NCBI RefSeq assembly: GCF_007826885.1
Contig: NZ_ML675586.1
Coordinates: 1 to 64,000, forward strand
Reading direction: 5' to 3'
Origin: Candidatus Nitrosocosmicus arcticus
Lineage (GTDB): Archaea; Thermoproteota; Nitrososphaeria; Nitrososphaerales; Nitrososphaeraceae
DNA: 64,000 nucleotides
In this document: one piece after another, positions 56,225-64,000 of the stretch
How positions within the stretch are numbered: position 1 is the first letter of the stretch
Layout: each line of letters begins with the position of its first letter
Program-made: the position numbers and the translations under genes
Notes under the pieces: generated by a model
Databases searched by the model: none
Told to the model about the DNA's origin: nothing
Seen by the model: only the letters and a program-made list of their open reading frames with translations

Positions 56225-56356
56225 ATGCAGGAAGTGGCCGGCATTAGAGAGCAACCACAGCAGCCAAAAAATGATTACAATCAAGGCGTCACACCTTTCA
56301 CGTATCTTGACAAATGCGAGTTTAATCTTCCACCTGAGCAAATATGCCCTATATAG
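56225..56356 (+). CDS. Possible 43-residue fragment, Gln/Pro-rich
   Basis: Reads MQEVAGIREQPQQPKNDYNQ, then GVTPFTYLDKCEFNLPPEQI and CPI. This is much more protein-like than the overlapping minus-strand frame (77 codons). It lacks a signal peptide and ends abruptly at a TAG; it may be a remnant of an exported protein. Confidence 0.3.
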   Translation: MQEVAGIREQPQQPKNDYNQGVTPFTYLDKCEFNLPPEQICPI

Positions 56357-56500
56357 TAGGACTTTAGTATTCAACGGTGTATCGCAATTTTTTCTCCTGC
56401 AGGACATGGATTGCTGATGCAAGAAGACAATCTCGGGCACCCCATGAAAAGAAGCTGTGAGAAATTAAATAAAAAAAAAGAGTCAGTATCTTGAGAAAAA

Positions 56501-56660
56501 TTAATCAGTATTTTCCATTAATAGTAAACTAAAAGTAAAAGTAGCACCCTTTCCAGCCTTTTTGTTAAAAGCATCTATGGAACCGCCATGAGCTTCTATT
56601 ATTCCTTTAGAGATAAACAAACCCAAACTACCCCTTTTCCGGAAAATGAATAGAATTTTT
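56501..56660 (-). pseudogene. Remnant of a histidine kinase ATPase domain
   Basis: The frame contains SLGLFISKGIIEAHGGSIDA then FNKKAGKGATFTFSLLLMEN, the G2 box and end of a HATPase domain, closely like the intact kinase (GLGLYLSKNIIEAHGG). Upstream (minus strand) no H box or G1 box is found; instead random-looking codons follow. So only the last ~50 codons of a kinase survive. Confidence 0.8.
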
Positions 56661-56756
56661 AAATTTACTAATTTCGAATTATATAACATGTAAAAGGAGA
56701 GAATATTCATATAAAAAAAGAGGTTTTAGGTTTTGGATAAACCTATCTTATGTAGC

Positions 56757-57281
56757 CTATTCTAGATTAGTGAATCCAGCATCTATCAAGCAGTTTATTA
56801 TAACAGTTGCAACTGCATCAGTAACACCAACGACTGGGGCTGTTATGGCTGCTCTTAATTCAGCTGCTGTAAGGTCATCTAATACGTCACATAGTATTGC
56901 ATTTGGAGAATTAACCGGGACGCCTAAGACAAATTTAAGATTACCTAATTGTGTTGCATCAAGAGTGCTAACAAGGCAGGCTATACCGTCTTCACAATCT
57001 GGTTCTGTTACTGGTGGTACTACGGCAGTATTGTTAGCAATTTCATTGTTATTATTTTGATTTGTATTAAGACATGCTATTGCTGCGCCAACACAACTAA
57101 AAAGACTGTCTGTATCAATGCTTCCGTCGTTAACATCGTTGGATTTTAATCCAAAATTGAATGCATTAGCATTGGTGGTAGTTGTCATACCTATAGCGGC
57201 TATCAATAGTGTTGCAATAACAGAAATAGCCATCAGTGGTTTTAGCGATTTTTTTATGGTGGGTGTATTTAATTTATTCAT
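56757..57281 (-). CDS. Secreted protein of unknown function
   Basis: 174 residues. The signal peptide LMAISVIATLLIAAIGMTTT ends near NANA. The mature part carries four or five cysteines (SCVGAAIAC, DCEDGIAC, ILCDVLDD, INCLIDAGF), so disulfides are likely outside the cell. An N-rich linker (NTNQNNNNEIANN) separates two parts. No enzyme motif; a cell-surface or structural role is plausible for this group. Upstream ~300 bases hold its promoter. Confidence 0.75.
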   Translation of the reverse strand: MNKLNTPTIKKSLKPLMAISVIATLLIAAIGMTTTTNANAFNFGLKSNDVNDGSIDTDSLFSCVGAAIACLNTNQNNNNEIANNTAVVPPVTEPDCEDGIACLVSTLDATQLGNLKFVLGVPVNSPNAILCDVLDDLTAAELRAAITAPVVGVTDAVATVIINCLIDAGFTNLE

Positions 57282-57588
57282 AAGTTGAATGTATAATAAA
57301 TATATATATTATAAGAAATACGGAATACAAACTCCTTAGATATTTACGAAGTAATACGATAGTATATGGTAACATAAAATATAACAGAAATTTTGTTACT
57401 CATCTTCTTTTGTTTTCTATAATTGGACGAATTGAGAGGTAGCATGCACTACATACAATCACATGCAATAACATACATTTTCATGATGCATAATAAATAT
57501 CTTATTGTTAAAAGTATGTTCGCTAAATTGAAATACAATTCAGATTTAAAGATTTGTTAATAAATTAAAATATTATTCAGTTCAATTT
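57282..57588. other. Intergenic stretch, no gene seen
   Basis: About 305 bases. CACTACATACAATCACATGC-like repeats of ACAT/CATG occur near 57445-57490. No gene or structure is supported. Confidence 0.4.
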
Positions 57589-58278
57589 CTACAGAAATCT
57601 TATAGTAGTGTCATTAATTGTAAAAGACCAAAATTGATCGTTTTCCTTATTATCATAATCTTTCGATCGAATATCAGCAATTCGAAGTGGTTCTGGAATC
57701 CATTCGCCTATCTTTGTTATTGATCTAACTACTCCTATTGAAGTAGATAGACTCACCTTGTGGCCTGTACTCACGTAAATTATTTTCTTTAGGTGTTCGT
57801 CTCTTTTTATGGAATAACCAAGAACCTCTTTATTATATTTAACAAAACCATTCTCTTGGACACTTCCGTATAACAAACTTTTTGCAACTCCAACAGTAGG
57901 AATATCTAAAGTTATGCCCATATAACACGCCAAACCACATCTTCTGGGGTGAAGTATTCCATGTCCATCAATAAGTAGAAGTTGAAAAGGTTTTTTAAGT
58001 AACTTTAAAGTCAGCAGAATTGGATTTGATTCTCTTAATATAAACAATCCAGGAATATAAGGGGATTCTATGTTACTTTTGCTTGTAACTACTTCTACGG
58101 TTTCCAAAGAATTGTATTTGACTATAACAGCCGAGCACTGCGCAATATTCTTTTTGTATGACACATCCACTCCACAGACAAATTCGATTTCGCTGTCAAA
58201 ATCATCTTTTATAATAACCTTTTTTGCAAGTTGTTTTTGCAACTCCCTTGCATTAACGTACAGATCGTTATTATCCAA
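57589..58278 (-). CDS. nfi: Endonuclease V
   Basis: 229-residue endonuclease V, which nicks DNA one base 3' of deaminated bases such as inosine. Motif I is CGVDVSYKK (Asp38), motif II PYIPGLFILRES (Glu), and motif III LLIDGHGILHPRRCGLACYM with Asp in IDGHG; then the TVGVAKS segment follows. All three acidic residues are present and the length fits. It is upstream of a decayed region and downstream of the secreted protein gene; no operon. Confidence 0.93.
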   Translation of the reverse strand: MDNNDLYVNARELQKQLAKKVIIKDDFDSEIEFVCGVDVSYKKNIAQCSAVIVKYNSLETVEVVTSKSNIESPYIPGLFILRESNPILLTLKLLKKPFQLLLIDGHGILHPRRCGLACYMGITLDIPTVGVAKSLLYGSVQENGFVKYNKEVLGYSIKRDEHLKKIIYVSTGHKVSLSTSIGVVRSITKIGEWIPEPLRIADIRSKDYDNKENDQFWSFTINDTTIRFL

Positions 58279-58724
58279 ATTAGACTTTTATGAGAATCTA
58301 TTTGTTTGCTCTATTAAAAGATTGCATACTATGACCTCCGAATAACTTTTTAATCAAATATTTCTATTATAGCCGCAATTTGGTCTGTATCCGTGGGGAT
58401 TGTATTCAAAATTGAATATGATCACTACCTATAGTAGATTGAAACTGGATAGAAATGATTAACTAACTCTGGAGAGCAGGCCACCGATCGTCTCATAGTA
58501 AACTCATATCGAATCAAAATTTTCTGCATACAATGTAACTATTCAAATGTCAAAGTAGCCAAAATAATTAGTGTATGATATAAAGCTAGTTACTATTTCT
58601 AGGCATTGCTACAATAATTAAGAAAAAAATTAATTGAGAAATAAAATTCAGAGAATTGTTTTATTGCACCGCATATCGTTTCTTCATTAAAACTATTCCA
58701 AAAGCCACATAAGATCTGAGAGAA
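58279..58724. other. Intergenic stretch holding repeat A
   Basis: About 445 bases between endonuclease V and the decayed gene. Apart from the repeat no feature is supported. Confidence 0.5.
58405..58462. repeat. 58-bp dispersed repeat, copy A
   Basis: 50 of 58 bases match 63217-63274 with no gaps (shared parts include AATATNATCAC, GGATAGAAATGATTAA). It lies 3' of a decayed secreted-protein gene on the minus strand, like its partner. AGGCCACCGATC at 58478-58489 is also present at 56178-56189. Confidence 0.75.
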
Positions 58725-59215
58725 TTAGGGCCTGATGCACCCTACACTCTTGGATAAAGCGATACTATTATTTAATACAGATAGAGAATCGCTTGAGGTA
58801 TTATTAAATAACGTTATACCATAAGAAACCCATTGATTATTAATCAGTCTTCCAATGTCTGAAGAGATCTAAGTGATATTTTGCCCATCCATGGTTTCAA
58901 TAATTCCAGTTCCTCTTCCTAGAAGAACATCATCGGATACATGGGCACTTAAATATGTTTGATTATTAGTTACATTCTCAAGACCATTTAATAATCCGTT
59001 CTCAAGATATTGTTGCTCCGTTATTAAATAGGGGATCAATTATACATTTTGGAACTCAAAAGCTTTTCCCCGTTCGCTGCATATAATGCATCAGATACGT
59101 TTAGAAAGTTCATTTCCTTATCCATTATACTCGCCTGACTATGCTATGCTTGAATATTAATGACAGATGGAATAAGAAGTAGACTTGCGATTAAAATAGA
59201 TACTCAATAATGATA
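58725..59215 (-). pseudogene. Decayed secreted-protein gene
   Basis: Minus-strand pieces in several frames fit one exported protein: a signal core SILIASLLLIPSVINIQA (59150-59205), then MDKEMNFLNVSDALYAANGE, then EQQYLENGLLNGLENVTNNQ and TYLSAHVSDDVLLGRGTGII, then after a TAG at 58869-58871 ISSDIGRLINNQWVSYGITL and FNNTSSDSLSVLNNSIALSK to a TAA at 58725. Stops and phase changes between pieces show loss of function. The family is unknown; the Asn/Ser-rich style matches other exported proteins here. Confidence 0.7.
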
Positions 59216-59389
59216 AACATTTCGACCGACAATTAGGTTTACCCTATTCAATGTATATATACTTGTTGATGGGAGTATTGTGCACCTACTCATCCATATT
59301 GTTAATGCAACGTTAATTATTACATTAAATTGATGCATAGAGTCTAAATAACTACTGACCTGGAGTTGACAGGCTATCAAAACCGCTTA

Positions 59390-59626
59390 TTAAAAATTGT
59401 CACTAATTGGCGTTCCATTATAAGATTTACAACTAGGGCATTGTAATATTATACCGCGATAATTATAAACCATTACATTTTCTGCTAAAACAAATCCACA
59501 ATACCCGCAAATGTGGGATTCTAATGTGATCCCTTTGAACAAAACATCCTTATCATCCATAGTAAAAATTGTCTTCGTCTCTGCGTTTGGTGGCGATATG
59601 ACATGAAGTTTAACTATTTTAGTCAT
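59390..59626 (-). CDS. Small zinc-ribbon protein (78 aa)
   Basis: Two knuckles: SHICGYCGFVLAENV and ILQCPSCKSYNG, ~20 residues apart, a classic zinc ribbon. The N-terminal ~30 residues are a strand-rich part (KIVKLHVISPPNAETKTIFT). No family is assigned; zinc ribbons of this size can bind nucleic acid or a partner protein. A conventional ATG start and no good ribosome site, so probably leaderless. Confidence 0.7.
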   Translation of the reverse strand: MTKIVKLHVISPPNAETKTIFTMDDKDVLFKGITLESHICGYCGFVLAENVMVYNYRGIILQCPSCKSYNGTPISDNF

Positions 59627-59976
59627 ATGACATTCATTTACATTATCGGATTTAAAACATCCCTATTTTTCTTATAAAGAAAGATAATTGAACAATACTA
59701 CTTCAATAATGAAAATCTATTCTGACAATTACTTCAGTAAAATTTTATATGCCCTTTTTTATGGAAAAGATTAATTTACAATTTCAGCAATCTTTGTTAA
59801 TAATTCACTCTGTCGATTTCTTTCCACATTTCTTACTACTTCTTTTAATAGAATAAATTCTGTCACCGTGCGAAAACTCAATTAACAAATCCAGATGTAA
59901 TGATTCAGCATTAGTCATTGTAATGAGAAAGATGATTATCTTTTGGGAAAGTTCTTCCGCATTAACTGAAAATGTT
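59627..59976. other. Intergenic stretch, no gene seen
   Basis: About 350 AT-rich bases. No supported feature besides the promoter of the zinc-ribbon gene. Confidence 0.4.
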
Positions 59977-60150
59977 TCAATGCTCAGGATGTTCTATTAT
60001 TTCTTCACTTTTCGGTTGTTCTGGTTGTTCTTCGTTTACCTCTTCTTTATCTTCGTCCTTTATTTTCTCTTTCTCATTTGAAATATCTTGATTAGGTCTG
60101 CATCCATTTGATATACTTGAATATAAAAGGTTAAGAACGATGCGGAATTA
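59977..60150 (-). pseudogene. Possible lipoprotein-like remnant without a start codon
   Basis: An open minus-strand frame reads IVLNLLYSSISNGCRPNQDI then acidic NEKEKIKDEDKEEVNEEQPE and QPKSEEIIEHPEH. The hydrophobic stretch ending ISNGC resembles a lipobox and the rest a charged spacer. No ATG, GTG or TTG precedes it in frame; a TAA comes first. The alternative ATG (MDADLIK...) is out of phase. May be a decayed or mis-sequenced gene. Confidence 0.35.
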
Positions 60151-60371
60151 ATTCCATCTCGGATCCGAATTATAACCAATAATTATATAATTAATTACTT
60201 TATTAGAAGGGTATTACATTTATTAAAATATATACATCATACCAAAACGACCAACGCGCAAAAATAACTTTTTTTATATCTGCTTTTACCATATAAATCC
60301 ACCTCATCTCGGATCAGGCGGTAGTTGAATAATAGTATAGTAATTAAATATAATCTTATTCTATAGTAAAC

Positions 60372-60674
60372 ATGATATCTGATGATGTTTCTCCAGAGGT
60401 GCGCCGATTAATCTATCTTGTTGTAATAGGTATGATTGAAAAGACAAAAAGGAATTTAAAGACTTCTATTAGCTTTAGTCAAGTTTACATGGAGGCATGT
60501 AAGATGGACACCAATAATAAATATGACTGTTCAAACTTAGAAATGCGTCAACATGTAAGAGATATCTTACTTAGAAACGGCTATATTTTTGTTAATCCCG
60601 ATGATGCAGAAGATGTATTTATTACGAAAAAAGCAATTGATCAATACGAATCGCTTCCCAAAGACAAATGGTAA
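60372..60674 (+). CDS. Hypothetical 100-residue protein, possibly helical regulator
   Basis: Reads SPEVRRLIYLVVIGMIEKTK, then SISFSQVYMEACKMDTNN, then LEMRQHVRDILLRNGYIFVN and EDVFITKKAIDQYESL. The helix-turn-helix-like middle (FSQVYMEACKM; MRQHVRDILL) and strand end suggest a winged helix, but I cannot name the family. No signal peptide. Monocistronic and divergent from the decayed lipoprotein-like frame. Confidence 0.55.
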   Translation: MISDDVSPEVRRLIYLVVIGMIEKTKRNLKTSISFSQVYMEACKMDTNNKYDCSNLEMRQHVRDILLRNGYIFVNPDDAEDVFITKKAIDQYESLPKDKW

Positions 60675-60898
60675 TTGTTATTACCTAATTTGCAAATACA
60701 GAATGACCGTATGGCAATGACCTCATTTGTGGTTTGATTAGACTCTCGAATTGAACTAATTCAACTATAACCTCAGAACAGGATTACTAGGCATGATGTA
60801 TGTATGATAAACCAAGTTGATAAGAAGGCATGACAAAGTTATCAGATTGCATTTCTAAAATTTTTTAATCCTGATTCTTTGACATTGGTATTCACACA

Positions 60899-61383
60899 TT
60901 ATATCTTTGAAACCCGATCATCCAGCAATTCAGAGAGTTTCGGTCCTATGAGATTTATTGATCGATATTCATCTACTAAAATAATTGCTCCATTACCCTC
61001 CAATCTTTTAAGTTCTTTTTTTAATGTTTGAAATGAATGCGATTTTTCTACTGATTTATTGGAGTTGATATGAGAATGTAATTCATCAATCGACCATGTT
61101 GCCTTTTCAGGTAATACCACCGTGCATAATTTGTAGAGTTCGTGTACAATATTGTTATTATGAACAGGATCCAATTTTATACATTTACCTTCTTCATATA
61201 GACGATCTCTTTTTTCTGCCTCATAGTGCTTGATTAATGTTCTGAATCGATCAAAATATTGTCGTCTTTTGTTTTACTTTTATCTTTGCTACCATATTTT
61301 TGGGTACCACCCCCATCTATCATTTTTTGCCTTTCTAATTCATTGTCAGAAACTATTTTCTTATTTTTATTGCTCTCTTGCAT
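60899..61383 (-). pseudogene. Winged-helix-like gene with a frameshift in an A run
   Basis: The ATG at 61383 opens MQESNKNKKIVSDNELERQK and continues to an early TAA at 61234. In the next frame the sequence reads KRRQYFDRFRTLIKHYEAEK, then LYEEGKCIKLDPVHNNNIVH and on to the C-terminus DDRVSKI at 60899. They meet at ACAAAAGACG (61267-61275): one more A joins SKTKRRQYFDRF. The joined ~160-residue protein has a C-terminal winged-helix-like part (ATWSIDELHSHINSN; TLKKELKRLEGNGAIILVDE). The separate 91-codon frame would need a TTG start in mid-protein. Confidence 0.7.
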
Positions 61384-61946
61384 CTATCTTATCTATAGTT
61401 AATAGATTATCATTTTATATTAGGTACGTCATATTTATGGCTGAGGCGTTTGTCAGACACATATAAAGTGTGTTAAATTAGAAGTCAATAATACAGATGA
61501 AGAGATAATTATCTTCGCGAAAGCTTAAAGCGTTTATCGAATTCAATAAATGCAATTTCTAAATCTCTGTTGTTAAAAAGATTATCGCATATATTCGAAA
61601 GAGAATTCTTGTACACAAAATTCATGGCTCCCATGATCGTGAGAAGTGCTTTAATATTATTTGATGTAGTCCAATCAGTTTGGCTGTTTTACCAATTAAT
61701 TTTCCCCTTTATAAAAATATAATTCCTTGTCCAGCTAAAATAACAATTTTATTATTTCTTGATTAATTATTTTATTGCTTATTATCCTTGGAATAATTTC
61801 AAACGTTATCAAATAATAGTACTAAATGATTGTAATAACTTCCTCTTTTCTATCGAATAACTTTCAATTGCTATATCTGAGCGATAAATTTATCAGTAAC
61901 TTATTATGTTCTTATACCAGTTAAATAATATCATGAACATTACAAT
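61384..61946. other. 560-base gap, no gene seen
   Basis: AT-rich. It holds promoters for the divergent winged-helix gene and the small exported protein. A plus-strand frame at 61230-61466 is only the shadow of the broken minus-strand gene. Confidence 0.4.
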
Positions 61947-62213
61947 TTGAAAAAAATGATGAAAATTCTAGTTATTGCAAATTTTGTACTGTCATTTATT
62001 TTGACATCCTCATTAGTAAGCAATTCATTAGACCAAGTGGCATTGGCACAGGACTTGTCCGCTATTAAAGATGAAGCGACAAAGTTATTGACAGGAAATG
62101 AAAATAGTCAAAGAACAGATAATAATTCAGCATCAACAACAGATAATTCTACCTCATCGGACTCATCTCTAACGCAAAAAGCAACCGATGTATTAGGTGG
62201 ATTATTAAAATAG
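61947..62213 (+). CDS. Small secreted Ser/Thr/Asn-rich protein
   Basis: 88 residues: signal peptide ILVIANFVLSFILTSSLVSN ending near ALAQ, then a helix (DLSAIKDEATKLLTGN), a Ser/Thr/Asn-rich linker and an amphipathic end TQKATDVLGGLLK. The repeated ATKLLTG/ATDVLGG pattern at both ends of the linker suggests two short helices. A TTG at 61947 or ATGs at 61956/61959 could start it. Surface or extracellular location is likely; function unknown. Confidence 0.65.
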   Translation: MKKMMKILVIANFVLSFILTSSLVSNSLDQVALAQDLSAIKDEATKLLTGNENSQRTDNNSASTTDNSTSSDSSLTQKATDVLGGLLK

Positions 62214-62445
62214 AGTATAAGAAGAAAATCTAGTAGTGATTTTCCTTTTTGATCTTAATTCATTATTTTTGTTGTCAATATTATTTCGTATTCTATCATT
62301 TTCGACTACAACATGTTATTCGTAGAATTCATCAAAAAGACATTGCTGCACCAGTAAAGATTACTTCCTTGTAGTAAAGGTCTCTATAATAAAATAAATA
62401 TCAGATGAAATACAAAGTTCTACGCTATTTAGCATAAAATAAGAA

Positions 62446-63018
62446 TTATTGTATTTCTGTCATTTCAAATGAGTCAATCATATTCTGAATAACATGTAAT
62501 GAATCGTCAAATTCTTTAGTAGTTCCACCATAAGTTAATACGTAAACCACATTATCTGCTATAGTCCAAATTTGCAAGTTTTTTAGATCTACACCTTCGA
62601 AAGTATATGTATATACTATTTGGTGTGCTGGATATCCAGATAGTGTAGAATTAGTAGACTCAATTAGAGTAAAGTTAGGAAATTGGCTTTCCAACATACT
62701 TAGAGATGAATTGCTATATTCCTCTAAAGTAAGGTTTGAAAGAAGGACTTCTGTAGTAACAGAGATGGATTCGGGGGCTTCATCAGACACTGATAATCTT
62801 GGCGATATAAAGGATAAACTTTCTTCTTTAATCCAATCAGATGGATATTCTAATGTAAATCCCAGGTTGGGATTATCATATATTAATGATTCATTCATTC
62901 CATTTTCACCATCATCTATTTGAGCCATAGATACAGGTATAGACCCCATTAACCCAAAAGATAGCGCAATAGACAAGACATACAAAACAGATGTTCTTTT
63001 TTTAGTCGTTATTTTCAT
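62446..63018 (-). CDS. Secreted PsbP-like domain protein
   Basis: 190 residues with a signal peptide (SVLYVLSIALSFGLMGSIPV) and a PsbP/DcrB-like domain: IYDNPNLGFTLEYPSDWIKE, ESISVTTEVLLSNLTLEEYS, then SGYPAHQIVYTYTF and VYVLTYGGTTKEFDDSLHVI followed by MIDSFEM. Such proteins are common in exported sets of Nitrososphaeria. The role is unknown; the fold can serve in surface or envelope-associated binding. Several N-glycosylation-like NxS/T sites fit an extracellular protein. Confidence 0.8.
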   Translation of the reverse strand: MKITTKKRTSVLYVLSIALSFGLMGSIPVSMAQIDDGENGMNESLIYDNPNLGFTLEYPSDWIKEESLSFISPRLSVSDEAPESISVTTEVLLSNLTLEEYSNSSLSMLESQFPNFTLIESTNSTLSGYPAHQIVYTYTFEGVDLKNLQIWTIADNVVYVLTYGGTTKEFDDSLHVIQNMIDSFEMTEIQ

Positions 63019-63418
63019 ACTAGTTATTGAATATTTGTTATGTATTAAGAATATAATGATTTGTTTACTAATTTAAGATGGAAAAAAACCAGAATACTTT
63101 GCAAGTTGCTTATTTTGCATAAAAACATGGCTGACTGACATGAATATTCAGTTAATTGAGTTCCAATCAGGGCCGATACAAGATTTGGAGTTATTGTGAG
63201 ATATCTGTGGTCATGATTCAATGTTGAATATAATCACGACCTACAGTAGTATGAAACGGGATAGAAATGATTAATGGATATTGTGATGGCAAACACCAGG
63301 CCTAAATGAGGTATACGATATCAAGTAATAAAACCCAAAAAATAAGTTGACGGTTTTATTTCGATATCTTATCAAATCATAAGGTCTCCTTCATCTTATT
63401 CTTGATATAAATAGTGGA
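63019..63418. other. Intergenic stretch holding repeat B
   Basis: About 400 bases between two minus-strand secreted-protein genes. Besides the repeat and the PsbP-like promoter no feature is supported. Confidence 0.5.
63217..63274. repeat. 58-bp dispersed repeat, copy B
   Basis: Partner of 58405-58462 (50 of 58 identical, ungapped). It lies ~145 bases beyond the 3' end of the secreted gene at 63419. The shared 3' location suggests a duplicated downstream flank or a small mobile remnant. Confidence 0.75.
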
Positions 63419-64000
63419 TCAACTATTGTTGTTGCTATCCTCTGAGTTGTCGTCACTTGGAGAATCGGTACTATCAGTTGGAGAATCTTCATCTTGTTCA
63501 TTTTGTTCTGCCCTTTCTGGCTCTTCACATTCCGAAAGATCTCCGCCAGATGATCCAGGTTCGTCGTTGCAATTATCGCTGGTGGAAAATGAATTACCAT
63601 TTTCGCCAGTCACCTCTTCTTCAGAAGGGTTAATGCTATCACCGTTATTATCTTGGTCAGTAGTACTAGTGTTGTTATTACCATTGATCTCCTCTAAACT
63701 GGTAGCATTTTCTTCTCCACTAGTTTCATTTGTATTATCGTTAAAGATTACTTCAAAATTCTTTGTTTCTGTTTCTGAATTATAACCATTTGCCTCTGCT
63801 TCGATTATTACCTCAAATGTTCCCTTATTTGATGCCTTTCCAATTGTCCAGGTGTGTTCAACTTTACCATTAGCATCAGTAGTTCTGTTGTCGAAGCTCC
63901 CATCATTATCAAAACTATTTGAGGCATATCTAACCATTCCGTCAACTCCTGCTCCGGCTATCCCTTCATCAGTGTCCGAGTCAGTAATTGTCACCTCAAC
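63419..64000 (-). CDS. Partial surface protein with Ig-like domain and acidic low-complexity tail
   Basis: The C-terminal ~193 residues of a larger protein; the frame stays open to the right edge, so the N-terminus is outside. The visible part starts with a Big/Ig-like strand pattern (TITDSDTDEGIAGAGVDGMV, TTDANGKVEHTWTIGKASNK, GTFEVIIEAEANGYNSETET), as in bacterial and archaeal adhesins. The last ~115 residues are Asp/Glu/Ser/Asn-rich. Internal ATGs are not the start. A cell-surface role is likely. Confidence 0.7.
   Translation of the reverse strand, partial: VEVTITDSDTDEGIAGAGVDGMVRYASNSFDNDGSFDNRTTDANGKVEHTWTIGKASNKGTFEVIIEAEANGYNSETETKNFEVIFNDNTNETSGEENATSLEEINGNNNTSTTDQDNNGDSINPSEEEVTGENGNSFSTSDNCNDEPGSSGGDLSECEEPERAEQNEQDEDSPTDSTDSPSDDNSEDSNNNS

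Noticed and set aside
56207-56440. 77-codon minus-strand frame
   Set aside because: The plus strand has a more protein-like 43-codon frame; the minus frame looks random and crosses it.
63414-63785. Ser-rich 123-codon plus-strand frame
   Set aside because: Mirror of the acidic low-complexity tail of the surface protein on the minus strand.
1-64000. tRNA, rRNA, CRISPR arrays, complete transposases
   Set aside because: I looked for T-loop signatures, rRNA-like conserved blocks, regular spacer repeats and DDE or HUH transposase motifs and found none I could support.

Overview
The window looks like chromosomal DNA of an ammonia-oxidising archaeon of the Nitrososphaeria, most likely close to Candidatus Nitrosocosmicus. 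The grounds are the AT-rich base composition, TATA-type promoters with very short or no leaders, many TTG and GTG starts, and a gene set typical of that group: CbtAB, DUF4443-type regulators, PsbP-like and Q/N/S-rich secreted proteins, PLD-like-sensor histidine kinases, and ChuX-, ChaB- and YwbE-like small proteins. This placement is inference; there is no rRNA, amo or other marker gene here. I saw no tRNA, rRNA, CRISPR array, complete insertion sequence or replication origin.

Layout. 0-4 kb: molybdopterin synthase (moaD-moaE) and a molybdate/tungstate-type ABC permease and ATPase. 4-10 kb: a large HTH/coiled-coil protein with an unusual leader, a MarR regulator with an MFS exporter, and HflX. 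10-20 kb: small genes and regulators, a secreted metallo-beta-lactamase-fold protein, a nucleotide cyclase, and CbtAB with a likely regulator. 20-27 kb: an MDR oxidoreductase, a TMEM175 channel, a DsrE protein, the first copy of a duplicated secreted protein, an Fpg/Nei-like glycosylase and the archaeal ATP-dependent DNA ligase. 27-37 kb: dienelactone hydrolase, a TPP enzyme, a frameshifted double cupin, SRPBCC and VOC proteins, and an arginase-family protein. 37-44 kb: the second copy of the secreted protein, a decayed third copy, CBS and YwbE proteins, a second MBL protein and an EEP nuclease. 44-49 kb: Ku convergent with a three-domain LigD, a complete bacterial-type NHEJ pair. 49-57 kb: two related histidine kinases (one frameshifted), a response regulator, a kinase remnant and a secreted protein. 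57-64 kb: endonuclease V, decayed secreted-protein genes, zinc-ribbon and winged-helix proteins and more exported proteins, the last running off the right edge.

Two themes run across the window. One is DNA repair: glycosylase, replicative-type ligase, Ku, LigD, endonuclease V and HflX-linked stress genes lie among accessory genes. The other is exported or surface proteins in several states: intact, duplicated and decaying. At least seven genes are broken by what looks like a single-base shift, several in short homopolymers. The reader should treat these as either assembly indels or real decay until raw reads are checked. Several short genes (32-60 codons) were found by reading the sequence directly.
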